Position numbers and translations under genes: made by a program. From assembly GCA_029298735.1 (NCBI GenBank), contig JANSLP010000046.1, positions 1 to 64,000 on the forward strand: DNA of 64,000 nt, read 5' to 3'. The DNA comes from Ophiostoma sp. CBS 140.51. Taxonomy: Eukaryota > Ascomycota > Sordariomycetes > Ophiostomatales > Ophiostomataceae. Below are positions 24,041 to 36,415 of the stretch, piece by piece. Below the pieces are notes generated by a model. It saw only the letters and a list, made by a program, of their open reading frames with translations, was not told the DNA's origin and searched no databases. Within the stretch, counting starts at the first letter, position 1, and every line of letters begins with the position of its first letter.

Positions 24041-25222
24041 TTACAGAGACTTCTCTAGCAGCACTAAGTCCCGGAAGCCCTCCTTCCACTGCTTGGACTG
24101 GTCCGCCGTCGGCTTCGGCAGAGGGCTGCGCGCAAAGCCGCCGTAGCCGCTCCATGCCTCGAGACCAGCCTTGACACCAACAACACCACCCTGGATCGCT
24201 GTCCAGTCACCCTGCGACAGCGTCTCTTGCATTGCCTGCGCCTCGGCCAAGTGGCCCTTGTTGTACATCTCAATGGTCTTGATGCAGGCCTTGGGCGCAA
24301 TGTTGGCCAGACCGGCCAGGATGCCGTGGCCGCCAGCGACTAGCGTCTGGATGGTGAAGTCGGCCGAGCCACCCAGGACCAGGAACTCAGGCGCATCGTC
24401 GGTGCTGCCCTCCTTCTTGGGGAACATCTTGCGCGTCTGCGCAGCCACGCGGTTCAGCTTGCCCGTGTTGCCGCACGTCAGCTTGACGCCAACGATGTTG
24501 GGGTGCTCAGCGAGCTTGACGACGATGTCAGAGGACAGGTCCATGCCGTTGACGGCACCCGGGAAGTTGTAGATCAGCAGCGGAATCGGCGACGCATCCG
24601 CGACGGCCCGGAAGTAGTCCAGGATCGTCTGGGATGACGGGGCAAACAGCGGCGCGTAGTAGGATGGCGGCAGAACCAGGGCAAAGTCACCGCCGGCGGC
24701 CCATGCCTCCTGGCACAGCTCAATGGTCTCGCGTGTGCTCTGGGTGCCACAGCCCACAATGATGGGCATGTGCGCAAAGCCTGCTGTGTCAAGCGCAACA
24801 CGGGTGGTCTGAGTGACGAGCCGGCGCTCGGCGTGGGTCAGGTGCACGGCCTCGCCGTTGGAACCCTGCGTGGCCAGACCCATGACACCGGTCCGTGCAA
24901 GACGCACAGCGTGCCGTGCAATGGTGTCGGTGTCAACATTTTCAGTATCGGGGTCGAAAAAGCACATGGTGGGGACGTAGACGCCGGGCAACAAGCGGCG
25001 CTTGACAGTGTGGAAGTTGTCAACAACAACATCGCCCTCGTCAAGAGATGTTCGGCTGCCGAATGAGCTACTGAGTGGTGAAGCGTCGGCGGCAGATGAG
25101 TCCACAAAGCCACTTAGCCGCAGGCCAGATGATGCTGCCGTGGCTGGGTTGCGGGGACCGAAGCGAGTGAAACCAGCTGTGTAGCTGCCGGCTGGTGAAG
25201 GAGCATCGTTGTGAGGTGCCAT
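24041..25222 (-). CDS. DapA/HOGA1-superfamily class I aldolase
   Basis: A 393-aa TIM-barrel lyase of the dihydrodipicolinate synthase / N-acetylneuraminate lyase superfamily; these split or join pyruvate through a Schiff base. From the Met at 25222: the GSNGE loop (120-124), the Tyr of IYNFPG (Y218) and the Schiff-base Lys in VGVKLTCG (K247). The Ser-Asn in the loop matches 4-hydroxy-2-oxoglutarate aldolases (HOGA1 type) better than the GTTGE of bacterial DapA. As fungi make lysine by the alpha-aminoadipate route, a DapA role is unlikely. The related fungal keto-deoxy-sugar aldolases (LGA1/GaaC) are the main alternative. About 70 Ser/Ala-rich residues precede the barrel. I chose 25222 as start because the frame upstream (to 25453) is low-complexity Ser/Leu/Phe sequence typical of a translated leader, with TATA-like elements inside and just above it. 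Confidence 0.88.
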   Translation of the reverse strand: MAPHNDAPSPAGSYTAGFTRFGPRNPATAASSGLRLSGFVDSSAADASPLSSSFGSRTSLDEGDVVVDNFHTVKRRLLPGVYVPTMCFFDPDTENVDTDTIARHAVRLARTGVMGLATQGSNGEAVHLTHAERRLVTQTTRVALDTAGFAHMPIIVGCGTQSTRETIELCQEAWAAGGDFALVLPPSYYAPLFAPSSQTILDYFRAVADASPIPLLIYNFPGAVNGMDLSSDIVVKLAEHPNIVGVKLTCGNTGKLNRVAAQTRKMFPKKEGSTDDAPEFLVLGGSADFTIQTLVAGGHGILAGLANIAPKACIKTIEMYNKGHLAEAQAMQETLSQGDWTAIQGGVVGVKAGLEAWSGYGGFARSPLPKPTADQSKQWKEGFRDLVLLEKSL

Positions 25223-28200
25223 GATGAATGTGCGTGGGGGTGGAGGAAGTAAAGGAGAAGTGATCGAGGAAGAGAAGAAGAAGAACAGTGAGAAGTGTGC
25301 AAGTTCTGACAAGGGATCGAGATGAGTTCGTGTAAGTGAAAGATTGGAGATGTGAGGGGAGATGTGAAGATGAAAGAAAGATGTATATATGAAAGTTGGC
25401 AACAAAAAGAGAGGGGGAAGTGTTGAAGATATATACTTGGACGATTTGTGCAATTAGGTAGAGAGAGTATGTCTCGGAGGGAACCGACTGTTGTGGAAAC
25501 GGAGCAGACGAAGAAAAAAAGAAGAGAGGGAAAGAGGAAGGGGGGGGTGTATGGAATAAAAGAGTGGTCGAACGAGCAAGCGACGCTTGTTCACTTTTTG
25601 GTGCCTGTCAGGAAGTGGAAAGAAGTAAGGTAGACAAAAAAGGAAATAAAAAAGCCGAAGAAAAAAAGACCAAAAAAAGAAACGACAAAAGGCAAATCAA
25701 GATTTGCAAAGACGGATCCCAAGTCGTGGCCAGGCCTCAAAGGTCTGGCGCTTTGCACTTGGATGTGTACAAAAGTTGCACTTGCACCGGCTCACCCACC
25801 TCTATCCCAGCCCTGTGGATCAGCTTTGACTGGGTCCGCCACCGGGGCCTGGGAGAGGAGGAATCGGCATGCCACGCGGGTTTTCTGTCTTATTTTCATC
25901 TTTCACCTGGCCCTGGTCGGTTTTCTGTGTGATTCTTTTGCAATTGTGTCTCTTTGCCTCGCCAGTGTCTCCGATCAACGGGGAGAGGGCTTGGCCCAAA
26001 ACAGGCAAGCTGACGAGACAAGGTTGGATAAGAAGGAGGGTGGTGATCAAGATGAAGCCAGGGGTAAGAGTTGACAATGGGGTGTGGATGGGGGTGACTT
26101 GGGACACGATGAGAGAGCGAGAGGTGAGGACCGGGGATGTGAGAAACAAGGCATGGGACACGATGCCTCGACGATGGAATGCGCGGTGACGAGGACGAAG
26201 ATGGGGCTCTTATTTCTGGTCAGGGCACCTGCTTGCCCTCTTGACTGTTTGAATCCCTCTTTGTCTTTGCCATGTTTGCCCTTGGCTATTTTTTTTTTTT
26301 TTTGCACGTATGACGACGTGAGAGGCTCGACTATCGAGAGAGCGCACGAGGAAGGACTGGAAACAAGAAGCAAAAACATGAAAACATGCGAGCTTGTGTG
26401 AGAGTGTGTCAGGAGGACAAGCAAAAATTGGGGCTTAGAAGGGGTGTTGGGCAAGGAAGAAGCGGGAGGGTGTGTAGTTGAGGAAGTGTACTTTCGGCGG
26501 CGGGCAAGGCGATGAGCAGACGAGTAGCAGGCGGCGGAGTGCAGTTCGAGTTCGTATTGGACTGTTGTTTCTCTGTCGTCTGTCTTGTTGAAGCGAGAAA
26601 GAGAGGCTACAGTTATTCTCCAGCAGGTGGATATTAGAGGCGACAGGGGGCGAGGCCCAGGTCAAAATTAATGTGGTTCTGTGTGGGGGTTAGCGTGAGC
26701 AGACGACTTGAGGACGACAAAACCGGGGCAGTGAGAGGCAACAGGGGCGTAGAGAGTGAGGGGCGTGTGGATGTCGAGGGGTGGTGAAATTGAAGCGGAA
26801 AAGGACAGGAAAAGAGATGGAGGAAACGAAAAGAAGAGCTCGATCGACGGATGAGGGGAAAAGGGAAAATCGTGGAAGCAGCGGAACCCGTTGTGGACAT
26901 GAAAGGAAAGAACAGTGGAAGCAGAAAGGAGCATAACACGCAGGAGCAAACAGCTAACAACGATGCAAGTGGCAGGCGTAGAGGATGCAAATAATGAGTG
27001 CTGTTTGTCTTCAAAGCAGAACAAGGAAGGAACGACCAGTGGTCATGTCGCCTGGACTAGCCCAAGAGGGGAAATATAATCGAATGGCAGTCGGGCAGGT
27101 CAAAACACGCCCCTTTTGTGTTTCGTTCGCTCCTTCCCTCTCGTTGCGTCTCCTGTCACTTTCTGTGGCTCTTTCCTTGACCTTGCCGACCCAGGAGATT
27201 GGGCAAGACCGGCTCTAGAAGGGTGCGGAATAAGGACTTGGAGAATGTAATACGATGAGGAAGGCAAAGAGACACAGATTGATCAAAAAAGTGCTTTAGG
27301 AAAAAAAAAAGAAGTCCTGCAGGATCGACTGCTCTGCCTGCCCGACGAGGCCGAGACGAGTATGCCAAGCCCACGAGGGCATGGCCATGTGATGAAAATG
27401 GAAGGAACGACTGAAGCAGAAGAAGGCTGCCGGAAAAAGAAGGAAAGGTGCAAAAAAATAATCAGAAAAGGAAAGAACCAACAACAGAAGGCAGCCCGGC
27501 AAGAAGGCGGCTGTTAAACGTTGACAACCCATGTTGGTGCTCAAAATGCAAACTTCCTTTATGCGCATACGGAGTATGTACGTCGTAGAGGTGGTTGTAT
27601 TACTTCTCTTTCAGCAATTGCACCCAACCTGGTGGCCACTTTGGGAAGGACACGACGCGAGGAAGAAAAGCGAGGTGACAAGATGACGACACGGGGATGC
27701 TCAAAGAAGGAAGGAGCGACCAGGGCTGGCAGACATGCGGCAGACGCGGCCTCTGTTGGTGGATGAGGAGAGAAGGCAGGTACCCTAAGGCTGCCATTTT
27801 CATCCAAGCCTTCGCAGCCTTTTTTTACGACGTTGCAAAAAACAGGGGCTGAAATACCGACATTTTTCGACAGGGGACATGACAGGGCACACGCGTGTGG
27901 CTTCACGAAAAGTGCTCTGTTGCATCCAAGAAAAAGAAAATTCTGAAAATCATGATCTGATTTTCTTTTTTCTTCTTCTTTTTTTCTCTTCTATTTTCTT
28001 TTTTTCCCATCATTTCTTCCATTCTAAGAATGGGCCGTGCTTCTAGATCAAACGCCGTTTATGTTGTTACTAGATGGTATTTTATCGATGAAAGTATCTG
28101 TTGACAGCCTTGCGACGTTCATAGTAATAGTAATTCGTACAAGCACGGAACATGTACTTGTACGGAAATCGTCTAAAGGTACCGTGAGGCGGCAGTGTCG

Positions 28201-31200
28201 TTCCACAAGGCCATGGCCTAACGGAAAGATGCATCTTTATGTCATAAATCTAGGCAAAGGTCAAATTGTGATAATAGCAGCCCTTGACGGCCTTAATGGC
28301 CCTCGTTGCTATTTTCCCTCACTCCCTTGCACACCGCTTCTCGAATGAGATGAATTGATACGTCGGGATAGGAAAAAGAAAGTATTTGGAGATGACAGGC
28401 AAACAGACACAGAAAAAGGAGAGAAAAAATCTCGAGGCTGCGTCTTGCGTCTGGGCACTCCTGCAAGTTTTCTTTATCTTGACGATCAACCATCCTTTGC
28501 CTGTCTGTAGCCAAGAATTCCAGCCAGGCATTGTGAAGATAAAAGGGCAATGTCCCAATATTAAAACACAGCTACTGTGTATTCTGTACTTGTATTAAGA
28601 ACTAGAAGCCCTGTCGCTTTCTAGTAATATTACGACTCACACCGTTGATACTAAAGTCCTTTCTTTATTCACGTTTGAACTTCTCCTCCTTTTACCTGTC
28701 TGTCTCACTTCAAAGGATTCTCGACTATTTAATTCTCTTAAAGAAGGCTTGGACGGGGCTGACCGGGGAAGGTTCCTAGCTCAAGTTTCCTTTCCTGAGT
28801 GGCCTGTTTTGGTCACTTTCTAACTTTGTCAACGTCGTGGCGTTCAGCATTCGTGGTGTCTGTACATGTACATACATACGTCGTAAGGCAGGGCGAAAGG
28901 TGGCCGGCTGACCCTTTTTTTTGGTGGACGCGCAGCGTGCGCCACTTGTCTGCATATTTTCTGGAATACAGAGTGCAAGATACGTTTTATACTTGCAACG
29001 TGACCGCATGACCTTAAAGTGGACAACACAGTCGGAAGGACATGATTGCTTTTGCGGTGCCGGCGGATTGCGGATCGTGCATTTGCGGATTCACAGGCTC
29101 GCGGATCTCGCTTTTGTCGATATTTTCTGTTCGTTTGCCTATTCAATACTTTACTTTTCGTATATTTTTATTCCATTTCATTCCGTTTTCTTCTGATTTC
29201 TCCTTTGATTGTTTGCTGCTTGTCAGGGCGAGCTCCAACACTGAATCCACTTGCCTGCAGGTTCCATTGGACCCCAAGGAGCATCTGCCCGCAGCCTGCA
29301 AAAGGCCCCAAAGGGTTTTTCTGGCCAGCACAAGAGGAGGGGAACAGGTGACATTTGCCTGTGATGTTTCTGAGATTTTGAAGTGCATCCGTCACATCTC
29401 CGGGGAGGGGCTTTATTGTTTGTGCAGACCCTTCGATTTTCGTTCTCGTAAGTTTTGCGCCGTTCGTTTGCGTGCTCTTCGTTTTATGTTGTTGTTAACG
29501 GTTTTGGGGGGGGGGGGGCGAAGGGGAGATGAATACGAGGCAGAGAATGGTCCAGATGTTTTCCTGCCGTGTTGATTTCTGTTGCCTCTTGGAAATCGAA
29601 GCTGACTTCGACTGCTTTGTACGAAATGAGCTAGAAACAACATACATAATGTACGACGTATTCCAAGCCAACTTTAACGCACAAAGATCCTGTCAAAAAT
29701 GAGTATCTAGTATTGGAGGCTTGTGAAGACCTTGAAATGCGGAGCGTGCAGTAGGGCGAAGAAAAAAAGTAGCAAAACTACCCAATGCAATAGTGTCTGT
29801 CTGTCCACGAGACGGAGTACACCGTGGAAGGAGGGCCGAGTGTCGTCAAAGTCAGCAAGGCTGGGTGGGTTAAGTGAGCTGAGATGGCTGTGGAAAGACA
29901 AGAGCTGTCCTCATAATCTTGACAAAGGTGAAGGGTCTCATAATTAACGAGAAAATCAGCGACAAACAAGGAGGCACAACCCCCAAAGCAGCTTCGGTAT
30001 TTCATTTGATGATTCAAGCAAAATCCATCGGAAAATAGTCCCAGGGTCATGGTCCTGGATTCATCACACCCGTTTCCCCCTTTTTGTTTGGGGGTCTCTT
30101 TGATTTTTATTCTTGGTCCTGGCTCCTTGTCGATGGAAGCACTGACCGTGGCTTTTTTCTGCCCAAAAACTGGTTATCATTATATTTTATTGAAATAAAA
30201 TCTATTCGGTGTGCTCCGGCTCGTCGTGAGTGTATGCCTCTTCTTTTTTTTTGTCCAAAAAAGGTGCAGTGGACTAGAAACACACAGACCTTCCTGGTGT
30301 TGTGCGGGGGTCACCTCGCTCTTTTCCAGACTGACAGGGGCATCAGCGCAGCTGGGACTGGCGGTGGGAGGAGAGCGTGGGAGGGTATGGGGCAGGCACC
30401 GTTACTTTTTCAAATACTGGCCTGCCCATAGGTGCGTCAACTAACACGATGGGTCTTATGGAGAAGATGGTCGTATCTTTGCTCCATCGAGCAGCAGAAG
30501 CGCCGGAGAAGGGGAGCGCGTGACGATTTTGGAAACAGGAGAGTGGAAGATCATAGAAATAGACATGCTCAAAGGAGGCATCTTGAGCCGACAGAAAGAG
30601 TAAAAAGAAATAAGGAAACAACTCGGGCTTGTAAGAGAAAAGGCAAGGGATTTGGTGTCTCTTTTGAATCTTCGACAGAACGAACGGAAGATGCCAGAAA
30701 ATCAAAGGCAGAACAACAAAACAAAAACGCGGCAAAACACAGAACCAGCCCACAACCGTCGTTGATCCTCAGTGGACTCATCCCTGTCACTCCAAATTCC
30801 AACGACACTAACCCCCACACTATTCTGGCTTCGTCTTCCTCCCCGGTCGTGAAAGTGTTTTTAGTCTTTCTGGCTCTGGATCCGGAGAACGGAGAAGACG
30901 ATGGCTGTCATCACCTCGTCTCGTCGCCTGTCTTTCCATATTTTTTGACTGAGGTTCGCTTCGAAGATGGAGCATGGTTGCTTCTGCTTTATTTTGTATT
31001 CTCCACTGCCTGGTCTCGACGAAAGCTGAGCCCCTCTCTCACCAACACCCCTCCTTTTGACATGCATCATGTTAACGATACACTTCCCTTTTCTGATGTT
31101 TTGAGACCACCCTTTGCTTTCTGTGCAAGAAACGTCGGCCACAGTTGCCCGAACGAGACAAAACAGGAAATAATGGGAAACAGAAGCAAAAGGAAAAGAG

Positions 31201-34200
31201 AATAACGAAAAAAGTGCTATCTGTCTTGGCCCAACTCTCACTTCTTACTTTGCCTGCATCTCACTCTGCATTCCCTTTCATCCACTTTCAGCTCGGCGCG
31301 TGATCACTTGCAATATCCATACTTCCAAACCGTCTATTGTTTGGATTCTGTCTGTTCTTTTTTTGCGTCTATGTTTGCCCAACTGCTACGACGCAAGTCG
31401 CGGCTATCCGATATTGGGTTACAACGGCCATCGAACATGACGCCGACGACATACACAGGAAAAGAGACAAAGAGGAAACACAATCAAACGAGAAATTCAT
31501 TGAATACCTGGACAAGTAACCGATGCACGTCGTACATTGAGGGCACAAAAATATGGGGTAATATTAGGCTCGCTTCTGCGTGTCTTGTCCGATCGACGAC
31601 GTATTAGGCCGAGTTTGTTTTATTCGTCGCTTTTGACATTCTTGGCTGCTTCTCTTTTATCATTTTCTGTCATTTTTTCTTCCTCTCTTTGGCTGGTTTA
31701 CCCCAACTTCTACTGTGCATCTCCGTTTCCTACCCCTCCCCGGTGAAAGCAGGCCAGCAACTGCAGCTGCAGCTATTTCACCTCTATCACGGCGGCCTGG
31801 ATTGACCAAAACAATACGGGTCTTCTTTTACATTGTTGAAACCATCTTCTCCATTCTATTTCCTATGTCCCCTCATTTCCGGCCAAAATACTGCAAGTCG
31901 TTGAAAGACTTGTTCTTCAAAACAGTCTTCGACTCCTGCAGGGCATCAATAACAAACAAAGGAGATGCTACAGATACTCGTTTTGTCGTCGCAATGTGAC
32001 GCTCTGTGATGCAGGCCAGACAATCCATACATCCTCAAATTCCTTCGTGCAGTCTGGAGTGCGTCTGTCCGACGTAACAACGACATGCATTTGTGCTGTA
32101 CAGTCATATGTCAATACTCCGAACACACACTCTCGTCGCAAAACCCCTCTTTCTTCCTTTCGATGCCCCCCAGGTTTTGGGCATCCCCACACCATTCGTG
32201 AAATATGGAGGAGAAGGAGGAGTTCTCGTTTCCTTTTCCTTTTCCTTTTCCCTTTTCCGTTCCCCCCACCATATGTGCACTTTTCATATAACTGTACGAA
32301 TATCATAGGCATGCCCACGTAGACTCCATACTTGCGCCTCGGAAGACGCCGTTCAACGTAAAAAAAGCAACCTGACGGGTAGCGGGAAGCGGAAGAGAGA
32401 AATGGACGAACGAGAAGTGACAGCCTGCTAAAAAAACGGCTGACGAGCGAACAGTTTCAAAGTTTTCAAACCTTGTGATGCTTATGACGGCCTCTTATTG
32501 TTTGCTGCGCCGTAGTTCTGCCTCAAAATTGGGGGTGCCAACAAGAACAAGTTCATTACCAAAATAAGACACGAAATGCAGGACTGATAGTAAGAGTAAC
32601 GAAAACGAAAAAAAAGCTTAAAGACTTTGCTGGCGGCAATAACATGGCATTTACGTCGTACAAGGGCGGACACTGGCGTATCTCGCGTATAGAGGTCCTC
32701 TCATGGATGCACTAAACATTTCGGCACTCGGAGACAGCGGTCATGTTTGCACGCCCTGTGATGAAAAGGTTTTGTATTCTCAAATTTTGAATAAATCACT
32801 TTACGTCCTATTCCTGTCAGCGGCGCCAGGATCGGATATCGACCGTCCCTGCGGTCTTTGTGACCCCTGAACGGTGGTCGAAGCTCTCTCTCTGCTTTTC
32901 TGTTTGGTCTGGGCTCGGGCACACAACGACACGAAAGAGAAGAAAACTTCGATAGCCTCTATGGGGTAGGCCAATGAAAGCATTGGCATCGCCATCTGTT
33001 AGTCATAGTGTGTCTTCAGCAAGGCAAAAACTGTGTCACGATGCTAGTGTCGGGATATTCATCAAAGCGTCCCCGCCTCAGAGGAGTATTTCTCCATCTG
33101 GGCATCTTTCGCCTCGACTCCTCACGTCCTCACATCCTCTAGCCTCCCCTTGCCTCCTGAGCAGTCACTTCTTTTACCTCTCCTCGTCTATCGCCTGTTG
33201 TTGGCACCCCCTGGGCTGACATCCCCTCATCATGCACGCAAGTCAACGCTTGTCCTGCACCCCGCAATCTGGCCCTGCCCTTCTCGCGCTACGACATACG
33301 ACTCCGTCAGTCCGTACAAGAGGATGAGGTACTTCTGCCTGTCTTCTGTTGAAGAGGGGTCTTGTTAGGGGTGTATGAATGTTGTCGTCAAGAGGGTGGT
33401 CAGGCCGAGGAGGGTGGCCTGGGATGCCAGCTGGGGCGTGGGTATATCGCGATGTGCTGGCAAGTTTGATGCTGGCTGCTTGAACGGATGTCTGGGGCGA
33501 GAGGAGCTCCATATTGAGGAGCTCACAAGCCAACAGACATTTTGGCTTCTGTAGGAGTGGTGAGAAGTTGCAAAACAAATCAAGCTCTTTGGAAAGAGAG
33601 GAGGACGATGACCAACTGCACTGAAAACGCACCCGAAGGGCTGCTTCAACCAGCCAGACTGCTAGCAACACGTGTCGGGTGCAGACAACAAAAGACATCA
33701 CCAGATGTGGTTATCAGCGGCTTTAGGGAGATGTATAATTATGCTCTTCTCGTTCGTGTTGGCATTGCCTCTCTAGAAAGGTTGTGCAACGAACTTGAGC
33801 CGGTCAGCCATGAACACACCGGTTGATGTCAACCTTCTTGGGCACAACATGGTGTCTGTGGCTGCCACACGAGGACGGATGGACCCGAGACGCGGCTTGG
33901 GCCTCAAGGTTGGAAAGCGACTTGGATAGAGTCCTGTCATAATTGGAGAATGCTGGCTTGCATGTATGTCAAAGGACAAGTCAGAGAGGGTGTATTGTGC
34001 CCTGGCGACAGCCCTCTTTTCTTTTGTTTTCTATTGGGCTTCCATCGTCAGCTTGTGTGGCAAAAATGACAAATGGAAGGGGCGAGGAGAATGTTCGGAA
34101 AGAACGTTGGAGAGCCAGTGGTTTTCCTGTGTGAAGAACATGTGAATGTCAGCTCCTGTCGTCAAGGTTCAGACTTGCAAAGAAAGCTGCAGAGCACGGG

Positions 34201-36415
34201 TATCGGTTGAACGATCGACCTGAAATGCACATCATCCGCACAGCCACTGTCCGAGTCGAAAGGGGAGCGTACTGTGTACACCTGGGTGGCCTCTTCTTTT
34301 ATCGCCTGCTTCTCATCCTGCATCTGCCGATCTGTGGGAGAACTGTACACTTGCAGACAATCATGGTTCCGACATACGGTAGCGGACAGAGATTGGAAGT
34401 CGTTGGTGGTCACGCGACACAGACGTCGTTTTGGACGCGACAAACATGATGTCGTTCGGAGATTTTAGCCTCTTTGGATACCAATGGCCCTGGCCTTGAA
34501 TCGAGGCGGGCTGTCTGACTCGAAGGACCTGCGTGAAGGGGAGGGTGTGAGATTAGCAAAGCGAGCGAAGAGGGCTGCCGACGGCTGGTGCGGGTGTGAG
34601 GTCTAGACGAGAGAGGTAGAGTAGACGCGGAGGCTGTGGAGGAGGTTGAGGCTGCGGTCGAGTTGAAGACCAAGACATGGCCAATGATGGACTTGCCGAT
34701 TGTTGAGCTGACCATCAAGAAACGGAAGAAATCTTTCCATGAACTGGGTGGATTGAAGCTTTTCATGACAGCACAGTTCGTCTTTTTGGCCCATCCCACG
34801 ATGATCCCGGTGAACGGCGTACACCAACGACTCCAAACTTCATGGCTCGCCGTCAACGCCCCCCATCTAGGATCCCAAAGACAACCATCGACAAAGTTCA
34901 CACCCTCTCTCTCATCCTTTCTGCGCTCTCCCCCACGGATGTTGCCACAAGTCACGACGCCACAGTGTCGAGAGTCAGGCCCCTGGAGACGTGCAGCTGT
35001 GTGTTGGTACTCGAGGTACTGTCTGATGTCTACCATCGATTTGGATGGACTGTCAGTGCGTCTAACTTCTTCGGGTCTTTGAGCAGAGAGAGGGAGGGGG
35101 AGTGGCCTGGCTGCGTTAGCTGTTTTCGCTTCTGAGACTGTGTCAGGGTGTGAAGCGAGTACGTAAGAGTTGACAGAGATGACTTACATATGAAAAACGT
35201 GGGCAGCTTGGCTCTGGAGCTCTGTGATTTTGTGTATTTTTGTGGCAGAAACCCCTGGTCATGTCTCGCCCACTTACTTTTTGTTCAAAATCAAAACAGC
35301 CATTGAGAGACCGCGCGCACCTGCATACGGCGTCTTCTTTGATATTCTTTTCGTTAGTTTTCGTGGGTAGTTGAGGCGGTGAAAGTGACGATAATTTGCC
35401 TCTCGTGGGGGTGAAGGACAGAAAAAAAAAGAAAAAAAAAAGGCCGGCGGAAGTGGCGAGAGGAGGCAATGGTGAGGTTGGGGGTCGTTGGGAGAGAGTC
35501 ATGCTCGCTCTTTCCCAATACGGAACTTATAAGAGTGCATCCTATTAGAAGCATGTAGAAAATACTTAATGAGTAGAGGAAGAAAGAACGAAACGAGGAA
35601 AGTGTATTTGCCCAGACGGCAGGAACGAGCAAAGAACCAGAAACCAGACAAACACAGAAAGAGCGATTCAGAAAATATGACATTGAAAAAATACCCCTGA
35701 AGGTTGATCGAACTCCCGACGTTTTCCCCTCTTCAAATCTCTCCCAATCGGCGACCCTGCAATACCAATTGTTCTCGTTCTGGGATGGTCGATCACTGAG
35801 GGTTTTCTCTTCTCGTCACATATTTTTTTCTTGGGTTTCGCCTACCCTGCAAGATCCGGTATTACGTTGTCGAAACCACGCCACAGGATATGGCCTCTCG
35901 GCCTTTCCTCTTTCTGCCTTTCCGACTACCAGCGACAGTATTCTCGCGACGAGCGGTAAAACCGAAAATACAGAGCAGCCATTGTGTGTTTGAGACCTGG
36001 CCGACATGACAGTCCGTTGTCGGCCGGAAGACCCCGACGTTGCATGCCCTTCTTGGTTAGCAGCGACTTCCTTGCAACCTCATTTCATTCAATGTTCTCG
36101 TGTATGAGTCGTGTATGAGGGACGACAAGAAAACAATTAGTTAGGAAAGCCAAACCCCATTAGGTCAAACGAACCTAGGGAGCATCGGGTATCACCTAAC
36201 AGACGTCTCCCAGCAGCTCAAGTTTCCGGACACAAGATCTTGCGAAACATCTTACAGGCGATACTATTGCAGTTCTAGAGACGCAAGTTTCTGGTCCAAA
36301 AAAAAAAAAATCACCTCTGGAAGCAGAGGCATGGTGTCAATAAAGTTAATTATAATTCTGTGTGAAACCAAATCTCAAAGTGCTGTTACAAGAAAGCAGT
36401 ATCCTCTATTCCTTT
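25223..36415. other. 11-kb region with no supported gene
   Basis: This is the largest gene-free interval. The plus strand is purine-rich from about 25480 to 25700 and 26760 to 26930. T-runs lie at about 26287-26301 and 27961-28005, a pure G-run at about 29506-29518 and an A-run at 36299-36310. TACGGAGTA occurs at 27568-27576. Positions about 28000-28300 and 36060-36360 are less skewed than their surroundings but have no long frame. Frames up to about 250 codons (30432-31205; 34410-35036) look like composition-driven noise. I cannot exclude a non-coding RNA or a heavily spliced gene. Confidence 0.4.
25428..25436 (-). promoter_or_regulatory. TATA-like element upstream of the aldolase gene
   Basis: GATATATAC (plus strand) lies about 205 bp upstream of the chosen aldolase start. 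A second TATATAT-type block lies at 25383-25390, about 160 bp upstream. Either could be the TATA box; position and composition are the only support. Confidence 0.4.

Noticed and set aside
25223..25453. N-terminal extension of the aldolase
   Set aside because: These 77 residues are low-complexity Ser/Leu/Phe/Pro and overlap TATA-like elements; the Met at 25222 is the better start.
30432..31205. 257-codon frame on the plus strand
   Set aside because: The frame is Arg/Lys/Gln-rich at first, then unrelated Ser/Leu/Phe sequence. It has no domain or splice logic and fits skewed intergenic DNA.
34410..35036. 208-codon frame on the minus strand
   Set aside because: It mixes Trp/Cys-containing and Ser/Arg-rich low-complexity parts with no recognisable family and no supporting start context; a real but unknown gene cannot be fully excluded.
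35690..35730. Possible tRNA T-arm on the minus strand (GTTCGATC)
   Set aside because: The flanking bases do not pair as a 5-bp T-stem and no acceptor or anticodon arm is found nearby.
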